Shown here: piece after piece, positions 8,888 to 18,084 of the stretch
Layout of the letters: every line of letters starts with the position of its first letter
Position numbering within the stretch: the stretch's first letter is position 1
NCBI GenBank assembly: GCA_013042715.1
Contig: JABDPN010000286.1
Coordinates: 1-34,509, forward strand
Direction: 5' to 3'
Source: Flavobacteriaceae bacterium
GTDB lineage: Bacteria > Bacteroidota > Bacteroidia > Flavobacteriales > Flavobacteriaceae
Length of the DNA stretch: 34,509 nt
Notes under the pieces: model-generated
Database searches by the model: none
The model's input: the letters and a program-made list of their open reading frames with translations, nothing else
Told to the model about the DNA's origin: nothing
Program-made: the position numbers and the translations under genes

Positions 8888-10303
8888 TTAAAATAGTCTC
8901 CAAATTTGAGCGACTAAGAATGACACTATAAAGCCTAAAACTACAGGTGCGATTGAAGCTAAAGCTGTCCATTTGGCGCTCTTTGTTTCTTTGTAAATAG
9001 TATAAATAGTTGTACTACAAGGGTTATGTAATAAACTGAATAGCATTAAGTTTACAGCAGTGAGCAAAGTCCATCCTCCAGCTCTTAAAATATCTCCTGT
9101 TGCCGTAACAGAATCTAACTCAAACATCACACCTGCACCTTCGCCACCTGCGATTCCTGTTACTAAAACCGTTAACATTAATATGGTTGGAATGACAATT
9201 TCATTAGCTGGAATTGCGACAATATAAGCAACTAAAATAACGCCATTCAATCCCAAAAGCCATCCAAATCCATCTAAACCATTAATCATCCAATAGGCAA
9301 TACTATAATCACCTATCATTATATTAGAGATTAACCAAATAACTGCTCCTGCAGGGGCTGCAAATACAATTGCTCTCCAGAGAACAATTAAAGTTCTATC
9401 TATTAAAGATGTATATAGTGTTTTCCAGAATCTTGGTGGTCTGTAAGGTGGTAATTCTAGATTAAAGGTAGACACTTCACCTTTTAACACTGTTTTGGAT
9501 AAAGCCCAAGAACTAAAAAACATAAAAGCCATACCTAAAACGGCAATACCTATAACAGCTCCAACAGAAGCTAATCCAGTTAACGATTCTGGAACTACTG
9601 CTCCAATAAATATTGTTGCAATTAATATTTGTGTTGGCCAACGTCCATTACACAACGAAAAGTTATTTGTAATAATCGCAATTAATCGTTCTCTTGGACT
9701 ATCAATAATACGTGTTGCAACAACTCCTGCTGCATTACATCCAAATCCCATACTCATTGTTAAGGCTTGTTTACCATGTGCTCCAGATTTTTTAAATAAG
9801 GCATCTAAATTAAATGCTACTCTAGGTAAATATCCAAAATCTTCAAGAAGTGTAAATAACGGGAAGAATATTGCCATTGGTGGTAACATAACAGCAATTA
9901 CCCAAGCTACCGCAAGATAAATACCATCAATTAAAAAGCCATCAAGCCACCAAGGCATACCCATACTAGCTGCTCCACTTTTTAATAAAGGATGAATTGT
10001 ATCTAGTAATAAACTGGCTAACATGCTAGAAGGATAATTAGCTCCAATAATTGTTAACCAAAGTACAGCTCCTAAAATGAGGAACATTAACGGAAATCCC
10101 CAAGTTTTACTTGTTAGAAATCTGTCTAATTTAGCATCAAAAGTTTGGTTTTTTTTGTTTTTATCTGTTTGAACAGAACGACTCACAATTTCTGAAGCAT
10201 CTGCATAAATACCTTCTGCTAGATTATCGTGAAAATCATCACCAATTTGCCAACGTAACTCGTTAGATAATTCTAATATATTTTTTATAGTTTTCTTTGA
10301 CAT
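8888..10303 (-). CDS. FeoB permease half (split FeoB, nucleoside-recognition/Gate domains)
   Basis: Multi-TM protein with [25 protein letters not shown] and [20 protein letters not shown], corresponding to FeoB Gate regions. Lacks the GTPase domain; starts 5 nt after the GTPase gene stops. Confidence 0.88.
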   Translation of the reverse strand: MSKKTIKNILELSNELRWQIGDDFHDNLAEGIYADASEIVSRSVQTDKNKKNQTFDAKLDRFLTSKTWGFPLMFLILGAVLWLTIIGANYPSSMLASLLLDTIHPLLKSGAASMGMPWWLDGFLIDGIYLAVAWVIAVMLPPMAIFFPLFTLLEDFGYLPRVAFNLDALFKKSGAHGKQALTMSMGFGCNAAGVVATRIIDSPRERLIAIITNNFSLCNGRWPTQILIATIFIGAVVPESLTGLASVGAVIGIAVLGMAFMFFSSWALSKTVLKGEVSTFNLELPPYRPPRFWKTLYTSLIDRTLIVLWRAIVFAAPAGAVIWLISNIMIGDYSIAYWMINGLDGFGWLLGLNGVILVAYIVAIPANEIVIPTILMLTVLVTGIAGGEGAGVMFELDSVTATGDILRAGGWTLLTAVNLMLFSLLHNPCSTTIYTIYKETKSAKWTALASIAPVVLGFIVSFLVAQIWRLF

Positions 10304-10308
10304 TTTTT

Positions 10309-11091
10309 TTATTTATACAATTCGCCAGATTCTAAAGCTTCAACAATACGTTTATCGCCTTCTAATAATCTAAAAGCAATCCATCTGCTATTTGGTAATC
10401 CTGGAAACTGTTTTTTAAGTTCTGAACTTAATTTCTTTACAGCCTTATTTATGTTATCTGGGACATTTTTAATTCTGTGTGGTTTACAAATTATATTTCC
10501 ATTAGCAACTTCATTTATGGTTGTAATTAAATCAGGAATTCCTTTGTTGAAACGTGCACTTGTTGGTACAACTGGAATACCTAAATCCTTTGCTAAAGCT
10601 CTTTCATCAATTTCAAAATTATTTCGTTTTGCTTCATCCATTAAGTTTAAACACAGAACTGCTTTATTTGTAATTTCTAGTATCTGAATTACTAAATTAA
10701 GATTACGTTCTAATCGACTTGCGTCAACAACAATAACAGTAACATCTGGTTTCCCAAAAAGGATAAAGTTTCTTGCAATTTCTTCGTCTTGAGATGTAGA
10801 TAACAAACTATAGGTTCCTGGTAAATCAACCAGTTTGAACTTTTTCTCGTTATATTCAAAAGCACCTTCTGCTCGTGTAACGGTTTTTCCAGGCCAATTC
10901 CCAGTATGCTGCCTCAATCCTGTTAACGCATTAAATACTGTGCTTTTTCCTGTATTGGGATTTCCTGCTAATGCCACAACAAAATCTGTGTTTTCAATAT
11001 TTACACCTAGTTTTTTTAAACCATTTGCATTGTATTGTGGACAAACCTCACAAGCTGTACTTACTGAATTACTAGTTTTATTCTTTGCCAT
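10309..11091 (-). CDS. FeoB GTPase half (split FeoB, G domain)
   Basis: [56 protein letters not shown]; ends before any TM region; N-terminal CEVC. Confidence 0.92.
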   Translation of the reverse strand: MAKNKTSNSVSTACEVCPQYNANGLKKLGVNIENTDFVVALAGNPNTGKSTVFNALTGLRQHTGNWPGKTVTRAEGAFEYNEKKFKLVDLPGTYSLLSTSQDEEIARNFILFGKPDVTVIVVDASRLERNLNLVIQILEITNKAVLCLNLMDEAKRNNFEIDERALAKDLGIPVVPTSARFNKGIPDLITTINEVANGNIICKPHRIKNVPDNINKAVKKLSSELKKQFPGLPNSRWIAFRLLEGDKRIVEALESGELYK

Positions 11092-11095
11092 CGTA

Positions 11096-12112
11096 TTAAT
11101 CTTTTTTAATTAGAATTCTAGAAGCTTGTTTGTCACGTAAAGCTATGGAAGTGCCTTTTACACTATAAGCTTTAGGATTCTTTAAAGGACTTACCATATT
11201 TATTTTTATAGTTGTCCCTTTTACAAAACCTAAGTCCAAAAGTCTTCGTCTTGCATCACCTCTACATTCTTTTGATATCCCAACAATAGTAGCTGTTTCT
11301 TCTTCTTTTAAACTTGATAATCTAATCATATCCTTTTCTTCATGAATTTCATTTTCAAGAACCTCAACGGTTAAATTTGCAGCTACTACAGGAGCTAATA
11401 CAAACTCTTCTCCTTCAGAATAAAAAACAATGCGTTTTGTATTGCTTTCTACAACTCTAATTTGTGAACCAATATGAATATTTTCTGCAAGTATTTGCTT
11501 GTAAATAACATCTGGTTCATCTTCAATATGAGTAATTCTACCAATGGTATTTACAGGAAGTTTAGAAAGTAATTCACCTTTTAATTCGGCTACTCGTCCT
11601 TTGTGTGTAGGAATTGGGTCTCCATGAGGGTCATACATTGGCTGACCTAATTCTGTAGCTAATAAATTAGTTTCTTCGTGACTTAATTTATGCTCCATTT
11701 CTTCAGCTCTATCATGCCATTCTAGTTTATCGAAACCAGTTTTTTCGGCTAGATATTTTTCCCATAATCTATGAACTCTTATTATTTTAAGCGCATAATC
11801 GCGACCTTCGTTGGTTAAACTTAGAACTTCTCCATCTTGTTCAATTAGTTCTTTTATAGATAATTCCTTTATGGCATCTATAATAACATCATCACTAAAT
11901 TTTAAGCTTCTGGTTAAACTGTTAATACTTGCATTTTCTCCTGAATCTTCATAACGAAACAAGAGCTTTAAAATATCCTCACTTACAATTTTTTGGTTGA
12001 CTTTTAGGTTGTTTCTAAAAATCCAAAACCATCCATTTTTAGGTTTAAAAACATAATATCCTAAAACTAAAAGGACAAAAAATATAATAAGATTTACTAC
12101 TGGATTTGACAT
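11096..12112 (-). CDS. Apparently membrane-anchored DtxR-like regulator fused to C-terminal SH3/FeoA domain(s)
   Basis: N-terminal TM ([16 protein letters not shown]), winged-helix region, [28 protein letters not shown]...YDPHGDPIP (DtxR dimerisation/metal domain), SH3-like segment, then [31 protein letters not shown]...[20 protein letters not shown] (FeoA). Confidence 0.85.
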   Translation of the reverse strand: MSNPVVNLIIFFVLLVLGYYVFKPKNGWFWIFRNNLKVNQKIVSEDILKLLFRYEDSGENASINSLTRSLKFSDDVIIDAIKELSIKELIEQDGEVLSLTNEGRDYALKIIRVHRLWEKYLAEKTGFDKLEWHDRAEEMEHKLSHEETNLLATELGQPMYDPHGDPIPTHKGRVAELKGELLSKLPVNTIGRITHIEDEPDVIYKQILAENIHIGSQIRVVESNTKRIVFYSEGEEFVLAPVVAANLTVEVLENEIHEEKDMIRLSSLKEEETATIVGISKECRGDARRRLLDLGFVKGTTIKINMVSPLKNPKAYSVKGTSIALRDKQASRILIKKD

Positions 12113-12114
12113 AC

Positions 12115-12774
12115 TTATTTAATTGCTTTTACAAAGAGGTTTTCAGCTACGTTTGCAGAAATGACCATTTTGTTATTATTTATTTTTATTTGTAAAGACT
12201 TATCGTAAGGCTCAATGCTAACCACTTTAATATGATTCCCGATTGAGATTTCATGTTTGTTTAAATATTTTAAAAAATCGTCTGATGAGTCTTTTACACT
12301 AAGTAGTTTGCTTTCTTGATTTTCTTCTAAAGTAGATAGCGACACTTTATCTAAAGGATTTAGATTTCCATTTTTATCTGGAATAGGATCACCATGTGGA
12401 TCATGAGTTGGAAACTCTAAAAAAACCTCCAAATGTTCTATTAATTTTTCAGACTTAATGTGTTCTAATTGTTCTGCAACATCATGCACTTCATCCCAAG
12501 AAAAATTAAGCTTATTAACCAAAAACACTTCCCAAAGTCTATGTTTTCGTATTACAGAAATGGCTGTATATTTTCCTTTATTTGAAAGGTTAACACCTTG
12601 ATATTTTACATAATTAACTAATTCTTTTTCAGCTAATTTTTTAATCATATCTGTAACCGAAGATGCTTTAGTTTCCATCTTGGAAGCAATAGCGTTTGTG
12701 CTCACAGAAATACTTCCATGATTACTTAAATGGTAAATTGCTTTTAAATAATTTTCTTCTGATAATGTAACCAC
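12115..12774 (-). CDS. DtxR/MntR-family metal-dependent transcriptional regulator
   Basis: N-terminal wHTH (LSEENYLKAIYHLSNHG...), [40 protein letters not shown]-terminal SH3-like region. Confidence 0.93.
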   Translation of the reverse strand: MVTLSEENYLKAIYHLSNHGSISVSTNAIASKMETKASSVTDMIKKLAEKELVNYVKYQGVNLSNKGKYTAISVIRKHRLWEVFLVNKLNFSWDEVHDVAEQLEHIKSEKLIEHLEVFLEFPTHDPHGDPIPDKNGNLNPLDKVSLSTLEENQESKLLSVKDSSDDFLKYLNKHEISIGNHIKVVSIEPYDKSLQIKINNNKMVISANVAENLFVKAIK

Positions 12775-12793
12775 AATATTAATTTAAGGGTTA

Positions 12794-12801
12794 CAAAGAT
12801 A
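12794..12801 (-). promoter_or_regulatory. Bacteroidota -7 element for the metal operon
   Basis: Reverse complement TATCTTTG matches TAnnTTTG, 19 nt upstream of ATG 12774. Confidence 0.6.
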
Positions 12802-12807
12802 GTTATT

Positions 12808-12823
12808 TTTACTTAAGAGTAAA
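12808..12823. promoter_or_regulatory. Candidate DtxR/MntR operator palindrome
   Basis: TTTACT-TAAG-AGTAAA perfect 6-bp inverted repeat just upstream of the -7 element. Confidence 0.45.
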
Positions 12824-12849
12824 TATTTTTTTAGATAAGCCTAAATTTA

Positions 12850-13635
12850 TTAAAACCCTCTTTCTTTTTGTAAGTATTCGTAAGCTTCTTGAACTTGTCT
12901 AAACTTTTCTTCTGCACCTTCTTGATGTTCTTTACCTAAATGTATAACACGATCTGGATGGTATTTTTTCGCCATTTTTCTGTAGGCTCTTTTAATTTCG
13001 TCTACAGTTGCAGTTTTATCAATTTCAAGAATTTTATAGGCATTTTCTTCAGTATTATAAAACATCGCTTTAATACTCTCAAAATCACGAGAGCTAATTC
13101 CTAAATATCCCGAAATGGTGTAAATTTCACGCATTTCAATTTCTGATACATGTCTGTCTGCTTTAGCAATTCCAAATAAAAAATGAAGTAATTGTAGTCG
13201 TGATGCATGATCCATCATCTGTTTTATCTGCAAACAAACCTGACGCTTAGAAATGTTTTTTTGCTCACTTATTTTCTTGAAGAGCTTAAAGGCATTATTT
13301 GCACGAGTTTTGCCATACATGTTTACAAACTGCTTTCTTACAAAGTCTAATTCGCGTTGGTCCTTTTTCCCATCAGATTTTATAACTATTGAAGCAAGGA
13401 TTAATAGACTCACTTCAAAATCTCCAGATTGTGTTTGTGGTCTTTGTCTTGTTCTATAATTTGGTTGTTTTCTATATCGAGGTTTCCTTCTCTTTTGTTG
13501 TTCGCCAAGTAATGGCATACCTTGGCCATCAACCACTGCATCTACAATACTTCCTAATGCTAATCCAATAATTGCTCCAATTGGCCCTCCAAAAGACCAT
13601 CCTAAGGATGCTCCTATCCATTTTGAAATACTCAT
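12850..13635 (-). CDS. TerB/DnaJ-domain co-chaperone (DjlA-like)
   Basis: Gly-rich N-terminal membrane segment, TerB-like alpha-helical region ([18 protein letters not shown]), C-terminal J domain with HPD (KYHPDRV). Confidence 0.88.
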   Translation of the reverse strand: MSISKWIGASLGWSFGGPIGAIIGLALGSIVDAVVDGQGMPLLGEQQKRRKPRYRKQPNYRTRQRPQTQSGDFEVSLLILASIVIKSDGKKDQRELDFVRKQFVNMYGKTRANNAFKLFKKISEQKNISKRQVCLQIKQMMDHASRLQLLHFLFGIAKADRHVSEIEMREIYTISGYLGISSRDFESIKAMFYNTEENAYKILEIDKTATVDEIKRAYRKMAKKYHPDRVIHLGKEHQEGAEEKFRQVQEAYEYLQKERGF

Positions 13636-13710
13636 AAAGTATAAGTTTTATTTATAATCAAATATAATATTTGTTAGTTGATAGTATAGCTTATATGTTA
13701 CACATTTATT

Positions 13711-13718
13711 TATATTTG
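13711..13718 (+). promoter_or_regulatory. Bacteroidota -7 element for bacilliredoxin gene
   Basis: TATATTTG, 25 nt upstream of ATG 13744. Confidence 0.55.
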
Positions 13719-13743
13719 CGCAGTAAATAATAAATTAAAAGAT

Positions 13744-14154
13744 ATGTATCCAGCAGAATTAGTAAAACCAATGCGTGAGCATTTAACACAAGTAGGTTTT
13801 GAAGAATTACATACAGCAGAAGCTGTAGATGCTATAATAGCAAAAAAAGGAACCACATTAATAGTAGTTAACTCTGTTTGTGGTTGTGCTGCTGCAAATG
13901 CACGCCCAGGAGCGATAATGAGTTTACAAAACGCTAAACGTCCAGAAAATCTAACTACTGTTTTTGCAGGAGTTGATAAAGAGGCTACAGATAAAGCTAG
14001 AGAACACATGATTCCTTTTCCTCCTAGCTCACCTTGTGTTGCTTTATTTAAAGATGGTGAATTAGTGCATATGTTAGAGCGTCATCATATTGAAGGTCGT
14101 CCAGCAGAATTAATTGCCGAAAACCTTATTGATGCTTACAATGAGCATTGTTAA
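13744..14154 (+). CDS. BrxA/BrxB-family bacilliredoxin
   Basis: NSVCGCAAANARPG (CGC motif) and the overall YphP/YqiW-like sequence. Confidence 0.92.
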   Translation: MYPAELVKPMREHLTQVGFEELHTAEAVDAIIAKKGTTLIVVNSVCGCAAANARPGAIMSLQNAKRPENLTTVFAGVDKEATDKAREHMIPFPPSSPCVALFKDGELVHMLERHHIEGRPAELIAENLIDAYNEHC

Positions 14155-14177
14155 TTCAAATTAAACCTTAGATAACT

Positions 14178-14204
14178 AAACCACGTAATTAACGTGGTTT
14201 TTTT
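14178..14204 (+). terminator. Intrinsic terminator
   Basis: AAACCACGT-AATTA-ACGTGGTTT followed by T-run. Confidence 0.88.
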
Positions 14205-14228
14205 ATGCTTTCAATTCTATTAATTAAC

Positions 14229-14236
14229 TATTTTTG
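14229..14236 (+). promoter_or_regulatory. Bacteroidota -7 element for acyltransferase gene
   Basis: TATTTTTG, 21 nt upstream of ATG 14258. Confidence 0.5.
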
Positions 14237-14257
14237 ACACATTAAGTTTACACGTAC

Positions 14258-14995
14258 ATGCAAAAATTTTTAGCATATCCTCTAACTATTATCTATTTTC
14301 TTTATTTTGGATTAGTCTTACTAATTTTTCATCCCATACAATGGTTTTGTTTTAATGTTTTAGGTTATAAAGCGCATAAAGTAAGTGTAATATGGTTACA
14401 GTTTTGGATAATGCGTTGCTTAAATATTTTAGGAACACGATTTTCTATCAATAATCCTTATGAAATCGATAAAAACCAGCCGTTAATTATTGTCTCTAAC
14501 CATCAAAGTATGTACGATATTCCTCCTATACTTTGGTATTTTAGAAGAAATCATCCAAAATTTATCAGTAAAAAAGAACTCGGTAAAGGTATACCAAGTG
14601 TCTCTTACAATTTAAGACATGGAGGATCTGTTTTAATAGATCGTAGAAAACCTATTGAATCCATACAAGCTATAGAACAGTTTGCATTAAGAATAAAGGA
14701 AAACAATTGGGCTGCTGTTATTTTTCCAGAAGGAACTAGAAGTAGAGATGGAAATCCAAAACCTTTTAAAACTAAAGGTTTAATAAAGCTTATTGAAAAC
14801 ATACCAAATGCATTAGTTGTTCCTTTAACCATTAATAATTCTTGGAGAACTCTAAAATATGGTAAATTTCCAATGGGACTTGGTGCTCATGTAAAGTTTA
14901 AAGTTCACGAGCCATTTTTTATAAATGATTTTTCTAAAACCGAATTACTTAAAAAAGTAGAGGAAGAAATAACTAATTCTATAACACATGACTAA
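14258..14995 (+). CDS. Lysophospholipid (1-acyl-glycerol-3-phosphate) acyltransferase, PlsC family
   Basis: NHQSMYD (HX4D) and FPEGTRSRDG motifs. Confidence 0.93.
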   Translation: MQKFLAYPLTIIYFLYFGLVLLIFHPIQWFCFNVLGYKAHKVSVIWLQFWIMRCLNILGTRFSINNPYEIDKNQPLIIVSNHQSMYDIPPILWYFRRNHPKFISKKELGKGIPSVSYNLRHGGSVLIDRRKPIESIQAIEQFALRIKENNWAAVIFPEGTRSRDGNPKPFKTKGLIKLIENIPNALVVPLTINNSWRTLKYGKFPMGLGAHVKFKVHEPFFINDFSKTELLKKVEEEITNSITHD

Positions 14996-15644
14996 TTTGC
15001 AATTAATAGAACTAACAAAAGATTTTGTAAGAAATCAATTAAAAGATGCTGAAGGTGGTCACGATTGGTTCCATACTCTTAGAGTTTTTAATAATGCTAC
15101 ACATATTTCCAAAGACGAAAATGTTGATAATCTTATCGTTGCATTAGGAGCACTTCTCCATGATATTGCAGACAGTAAATTTCATAATGGTGATGAGACC
15201 ATTGGTCCAAATATTGCCAGAGAGTTTTTGTTTAAACACAATGTCGATAGTGTTATTATAGAACATGTTGTGAAAATTATTGAAAACATTTCATTCAAAA
15301 AATCATTAGACAAGAGCTTTAAATTTAAATCCAATGAGTTGGATGTTGTTCAAGATGCCGATAGATTAGATGCTATTGGAGCTATTGGTATTGCGCGTTG
15401 TTTTAATTATGGTGGTTTTAAAAACAGGAAACTATTTGATCCTGCAATAAAACCAAACCTTAACATGACTAAAGCTGAGTATAAAAATTCTGATGCGCCA
15501 ACCATAAATCATTTCTACGAAAAGCTTCTGCTTTTAAAGAACAAAATGAATACCAAAACAGGTAAAAAACTAGCCGAAAGACGTCATAAGTTTATGGAAT
15601 TATACCTTGATGAATTTTATGCGGAATGGGATGGTAAAAAATAA
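14988..15644 (+). CDS. HD-domain phosphohydrolase
   Basis: GGHDWFHTLRV, LLHDIADSKF, DADRLDAIGAIGIARCF motifs; overlaps plsC end by 8 nt. Confidence 0.92.
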   Translation: MTNLQLIELTKDFVRNQLKDAEGGHDWFHTLRVFNNATHISKDENVDNLIVALGALLHDIADSKFHNGDETIGPNIAREFLFKHNVDSVIIEHVVKIIENISFKKSLDKSFKFKSNELDVVQDADRLDAIGAIGIARCFNYGGFKNRKLFDPAIKPNLNMTKAEYKNSDAPTINHFYEKLLLLKNKMNTKTGKKLAERRHKFMELYLDEFYAEWDGKK

Positions 15645-15877
15645 TATTTCAGAAGAACTAATTAAAGAAAACTTTACTCATCAAGTACTTATATCATTAC
15701 AATCGTTATATCAACACGATTTAACTTAAAATATGTTTTTAACAAAACGATATAACTAATTAATTTTCAGATAAATAAATAAACCACTAGCTAAATTAGT
15801 TTTTTTTTAACACTACAAACGCAGACAAACATTGGGATTAGTGTTATTTTTATAGCTTGAAAATAAAACTTCTCAAT

Positions 15878-18028
15878 ATGAAAAAATTAACACTTACACT
15901 AGTTGTATTTCTACTTACTTTTTCCTCTGCTTTATTTGCAAATGAAGGTATGTGGTTTTTAATGCATATAGAACGATTAAACCAACGTGATATGCAAAAA
16001 ATGGGATTACAATTAACTCCCGAAGAAATTTATAGTATTAACAATCATAGCTTAAAAGATGCTATTGTACAATTTAATGGTGGTTGTACTGCAAGTATTA
16101 TTTCTAGTAATGGATTAGTACTTACCAACCATCACTGTGGATATGATAAAATTGCAGAATTATCTACAGCAGAACAAAACCATCTTAAAAACGGATTTTG
16201 GGCAACTTCACTAGAAGAAGAACTTAAACCTCAACGTTCATATGTACGTTTCTTTGTAAGAATGGACGATGTGTCCAACAGAATACTATCTCAAGTAAAT
16301 GATAGCATGTCTGAAAAAGAACGTGAGGCGGTTATCAATAAAGAAATAGCTAAAATTCAAGAAGAAAATAACGAAGGTGGAAAATACACAGTATCTGTGC
16401 GTCCGTTCTATCAAGGAAATGAGTACTACTACTTTGTTTATCAGGATTATAACGATGTGCGTTTAGTTGGTACACCTCCCGAAAGTATTGGAAAATATGG
16501 TGGAGATACAGACAACTGGGAATGGCCAAGACATACTGGAGATTTCTCTTTATTTAGAGTTTATGCAGATAAAGATGGAAATCCAGCACAATACTCAAAA
16601 GAGAATGTACCTTTAAAAGCAAAACACCACTTACCTGTAACAATCGATGGTGTAAAAGAAAACGATTTTGCAATGATATTAGGTTATCCGGGACGTACTA
16701 ACCGTTGGATGCCAGCTGAAGGAATAGAACAAAATGTAAATTATGCTTATCCTGCTTGGGTTGAAGGTTCAAAACTAAGTATGGATGTTATGAAAAAGTA
16801 TATGGATGAGAGTGAAGGCATTAATTTAATGTATTCTTCAAGCTATGCTAGAATTGCTAATTACTGGAAGAATCGTCAAGGAATGATTGACGCCCTTACA
16901 GCTCATAAAACTGCAGAAACAAAACGTAACGTTGAAAAGAAATTCAATAAATGGGCTAATAAAAAAGCCAATTTAGAACGTTATGGAAAAGTTATAGAAA
17001 ACATTAATAACTATTACAAACTCACAAACGACAGAGCGAGACACGCTAACTACTTAAGAGTATTATTACGTTCTAGCAACTTCTCTGTTTTACCTTACAG
17101 ATTAGGTAGTGGATTAGAAAACTATGCAAATGCTAATGAAGCGCAACAAGAACAGTTGCGTCCAAGACTACAAGCTATGATAGAAGGTTCTTATTCAGCT
17201 ATTTATTTACCTTTAGAAAAAGATGTGTTTGCTCAGCAATTAAGCCTTTATACAAGTAAAGCAAATTATCCTTTACCAGAACTTGTGGTTAAAGTTGGTG
17301 AAGCAAACAACAATGATTTCACATCTTACATAAGTTCTATATTTGAGTTAAGTATGTTCTCATCTAAAGAACGTGTTGCTGCATTTTTAGAATATCCAGA
17401 TATTGAAATACTTAAAAACGATCCACTATACAAACTATCCGGTGAGTTATTAGCTAAATACAGAGAGCAACCAGAAGAGCTTAAGCAACCAACAAACGAT
17501 TTTCAAGCGTCATTTAGATTATTGGTGGAAGGACTTAGACAATCTGGTTTAAGTAAAATTAAATATCCAGATGCTAACTCTACTCTACGTTTGTCTTATG
17601 GAAAAGTAAGAGCTTTACCAAAAGATCCAAGAAACGATGCAAAAATAAATAACTACACAACTCTTAAAGGTGTTGTTGCAAAATACCAACCTGGAGATGA
17701 TGAGTTTGATTTACCAGAAGGAATGGTAGATTTCTATAACAATAAAGACTATGGTAGATATGCAAACGAACGTGGTGAATTACCTGTGAATTTCTTATCC
17801 GATAACGATATTACAGGAGGAAATTCTGGTTCGCCAGTACTTAATGGTAAAGGTGAATTAATTGGTTTAGCCTTTGATGGTAACATTGAAGCTATGGCTG
17901 GAGATGTAATTTTTGATAAAAAACTACAACGTACTATTAATGTTGACATTAGATATGTACTTTGGTTAATAGATAAATTCTCTAATGCTAAACACATTGT
18001 AGATGAGTTAACTATAGTAGGAAACTAG
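15878..18028 (+). CDS. S46-family dipeptidyl-peptidase (DPP7-like)
   Basis: Signal peptide MKKLTLTLVVFLLTFSSALFA (start 15878; track start 15857); TNHHCGYDKIAELST and GGNSGSPVLNGKGELIGLAFDGNIEAMAGD. Confidence 0.92.
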   Translation: MKKLTLTLVVFLLTFSSALFANEGMWFLMHIERLNQRDMQKMGLQLTPEEIYSINNHSLKDAIVQFNGGCTASIISSNGLVLTNHHCGYDKIAELSTAEQNHLKNGFWATSLEEELKPQRSYVRFFVRMDDVSNRILSQVNDSMSEKEREAVINKEIAKIQEENNEGGKYTVSVRPFYQGNEYYYFVYQDYNDVRLVGTPPESIGKYGGDTDNWEWPRHTGDFSLFRVYADKDGNPAQYSKENVPLKAKHHLPVTIDGVKENDFAMILGYPGRTNRWMPAEGIEQNVNYAYPAWVEGSKLSMDVMKKYMDESEGINLMYSSSYARIANYWKNRQGMIDALTAHKTAETKRNVEKKFNKWANKKANLERYGKVIENINNYYKLTNDRARHANYLRVLLRSSNFSVLPYRLGSGLENYANANEAQQEQLRPRLQAMIEGSYSAIYLPLEKDVFAQQLSLYTSKANYPLPELVVKVGEANNNDFTSYISSIFELSMFSSKERVAAFLEYPDIEILKNDPLYKLSGELLAKYREQPEELKQPTNDFQASFRLLVEGLRQSGLSKIKYPDANSTLRLSYGKVRALPKDPRNDAKINNYTTLKGVVAKYQPGDDEFDLPEGMVDFYNNKDYGRYANERGELPVNFLSDNDITGGNSGSPVLNGKGELIGLAFDGNIEAMAGDVIFDKKLQRTINVDIRYVLWLIDKFSNAKHIVDELTIVGN

Positions 18029-18048
18029 TACCGTTTAATTTATATTTA

Positions 18049-18084
18049 AAAAGGTGAGTTGTATTTAACCAACTCGCCTTTTTT
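18049..18084 (+). terminator. Intrinsic terminator
   Basis: AAGGTGAGTTG-tatttaac-CAACTCGCCTT followed by TTTT. Confidence 0.85.

Noticed and set aside
9495-9920. 141-aa + strand ORF
   Set aside because: Antisense shadow of the split FeoB permease; low-complexity A/N/I/P composition and no promoter or conserved motif.
10303-10309. Possibility that split FeoB is a frameshift artefact or pseudogene
   Set aside because: Each half has a clean terminus, a short spacer, its own start codon and intact motifs, so a genuine split is more likely. It should still be checked against relatives.
10451-11113. Antisense ORFs (78 and 92 aa) over the FeoB GTPase gene
   Set aside because: Shadow frames opposite a well-supported CDS.
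13253-13571. Two + strand ORFs opposite the TerB-DnaJ gene
   Set aside because: Antisense shadows with no independent signals.
15631-15729. 32-aa ORF MVKNNISEELIKENFTHQVLISLQSLYQHDLT overlapping the HD-domain gene stop
   Set aside because: Short, no promoter and only weak start context; could be chance. Not enough support to call.
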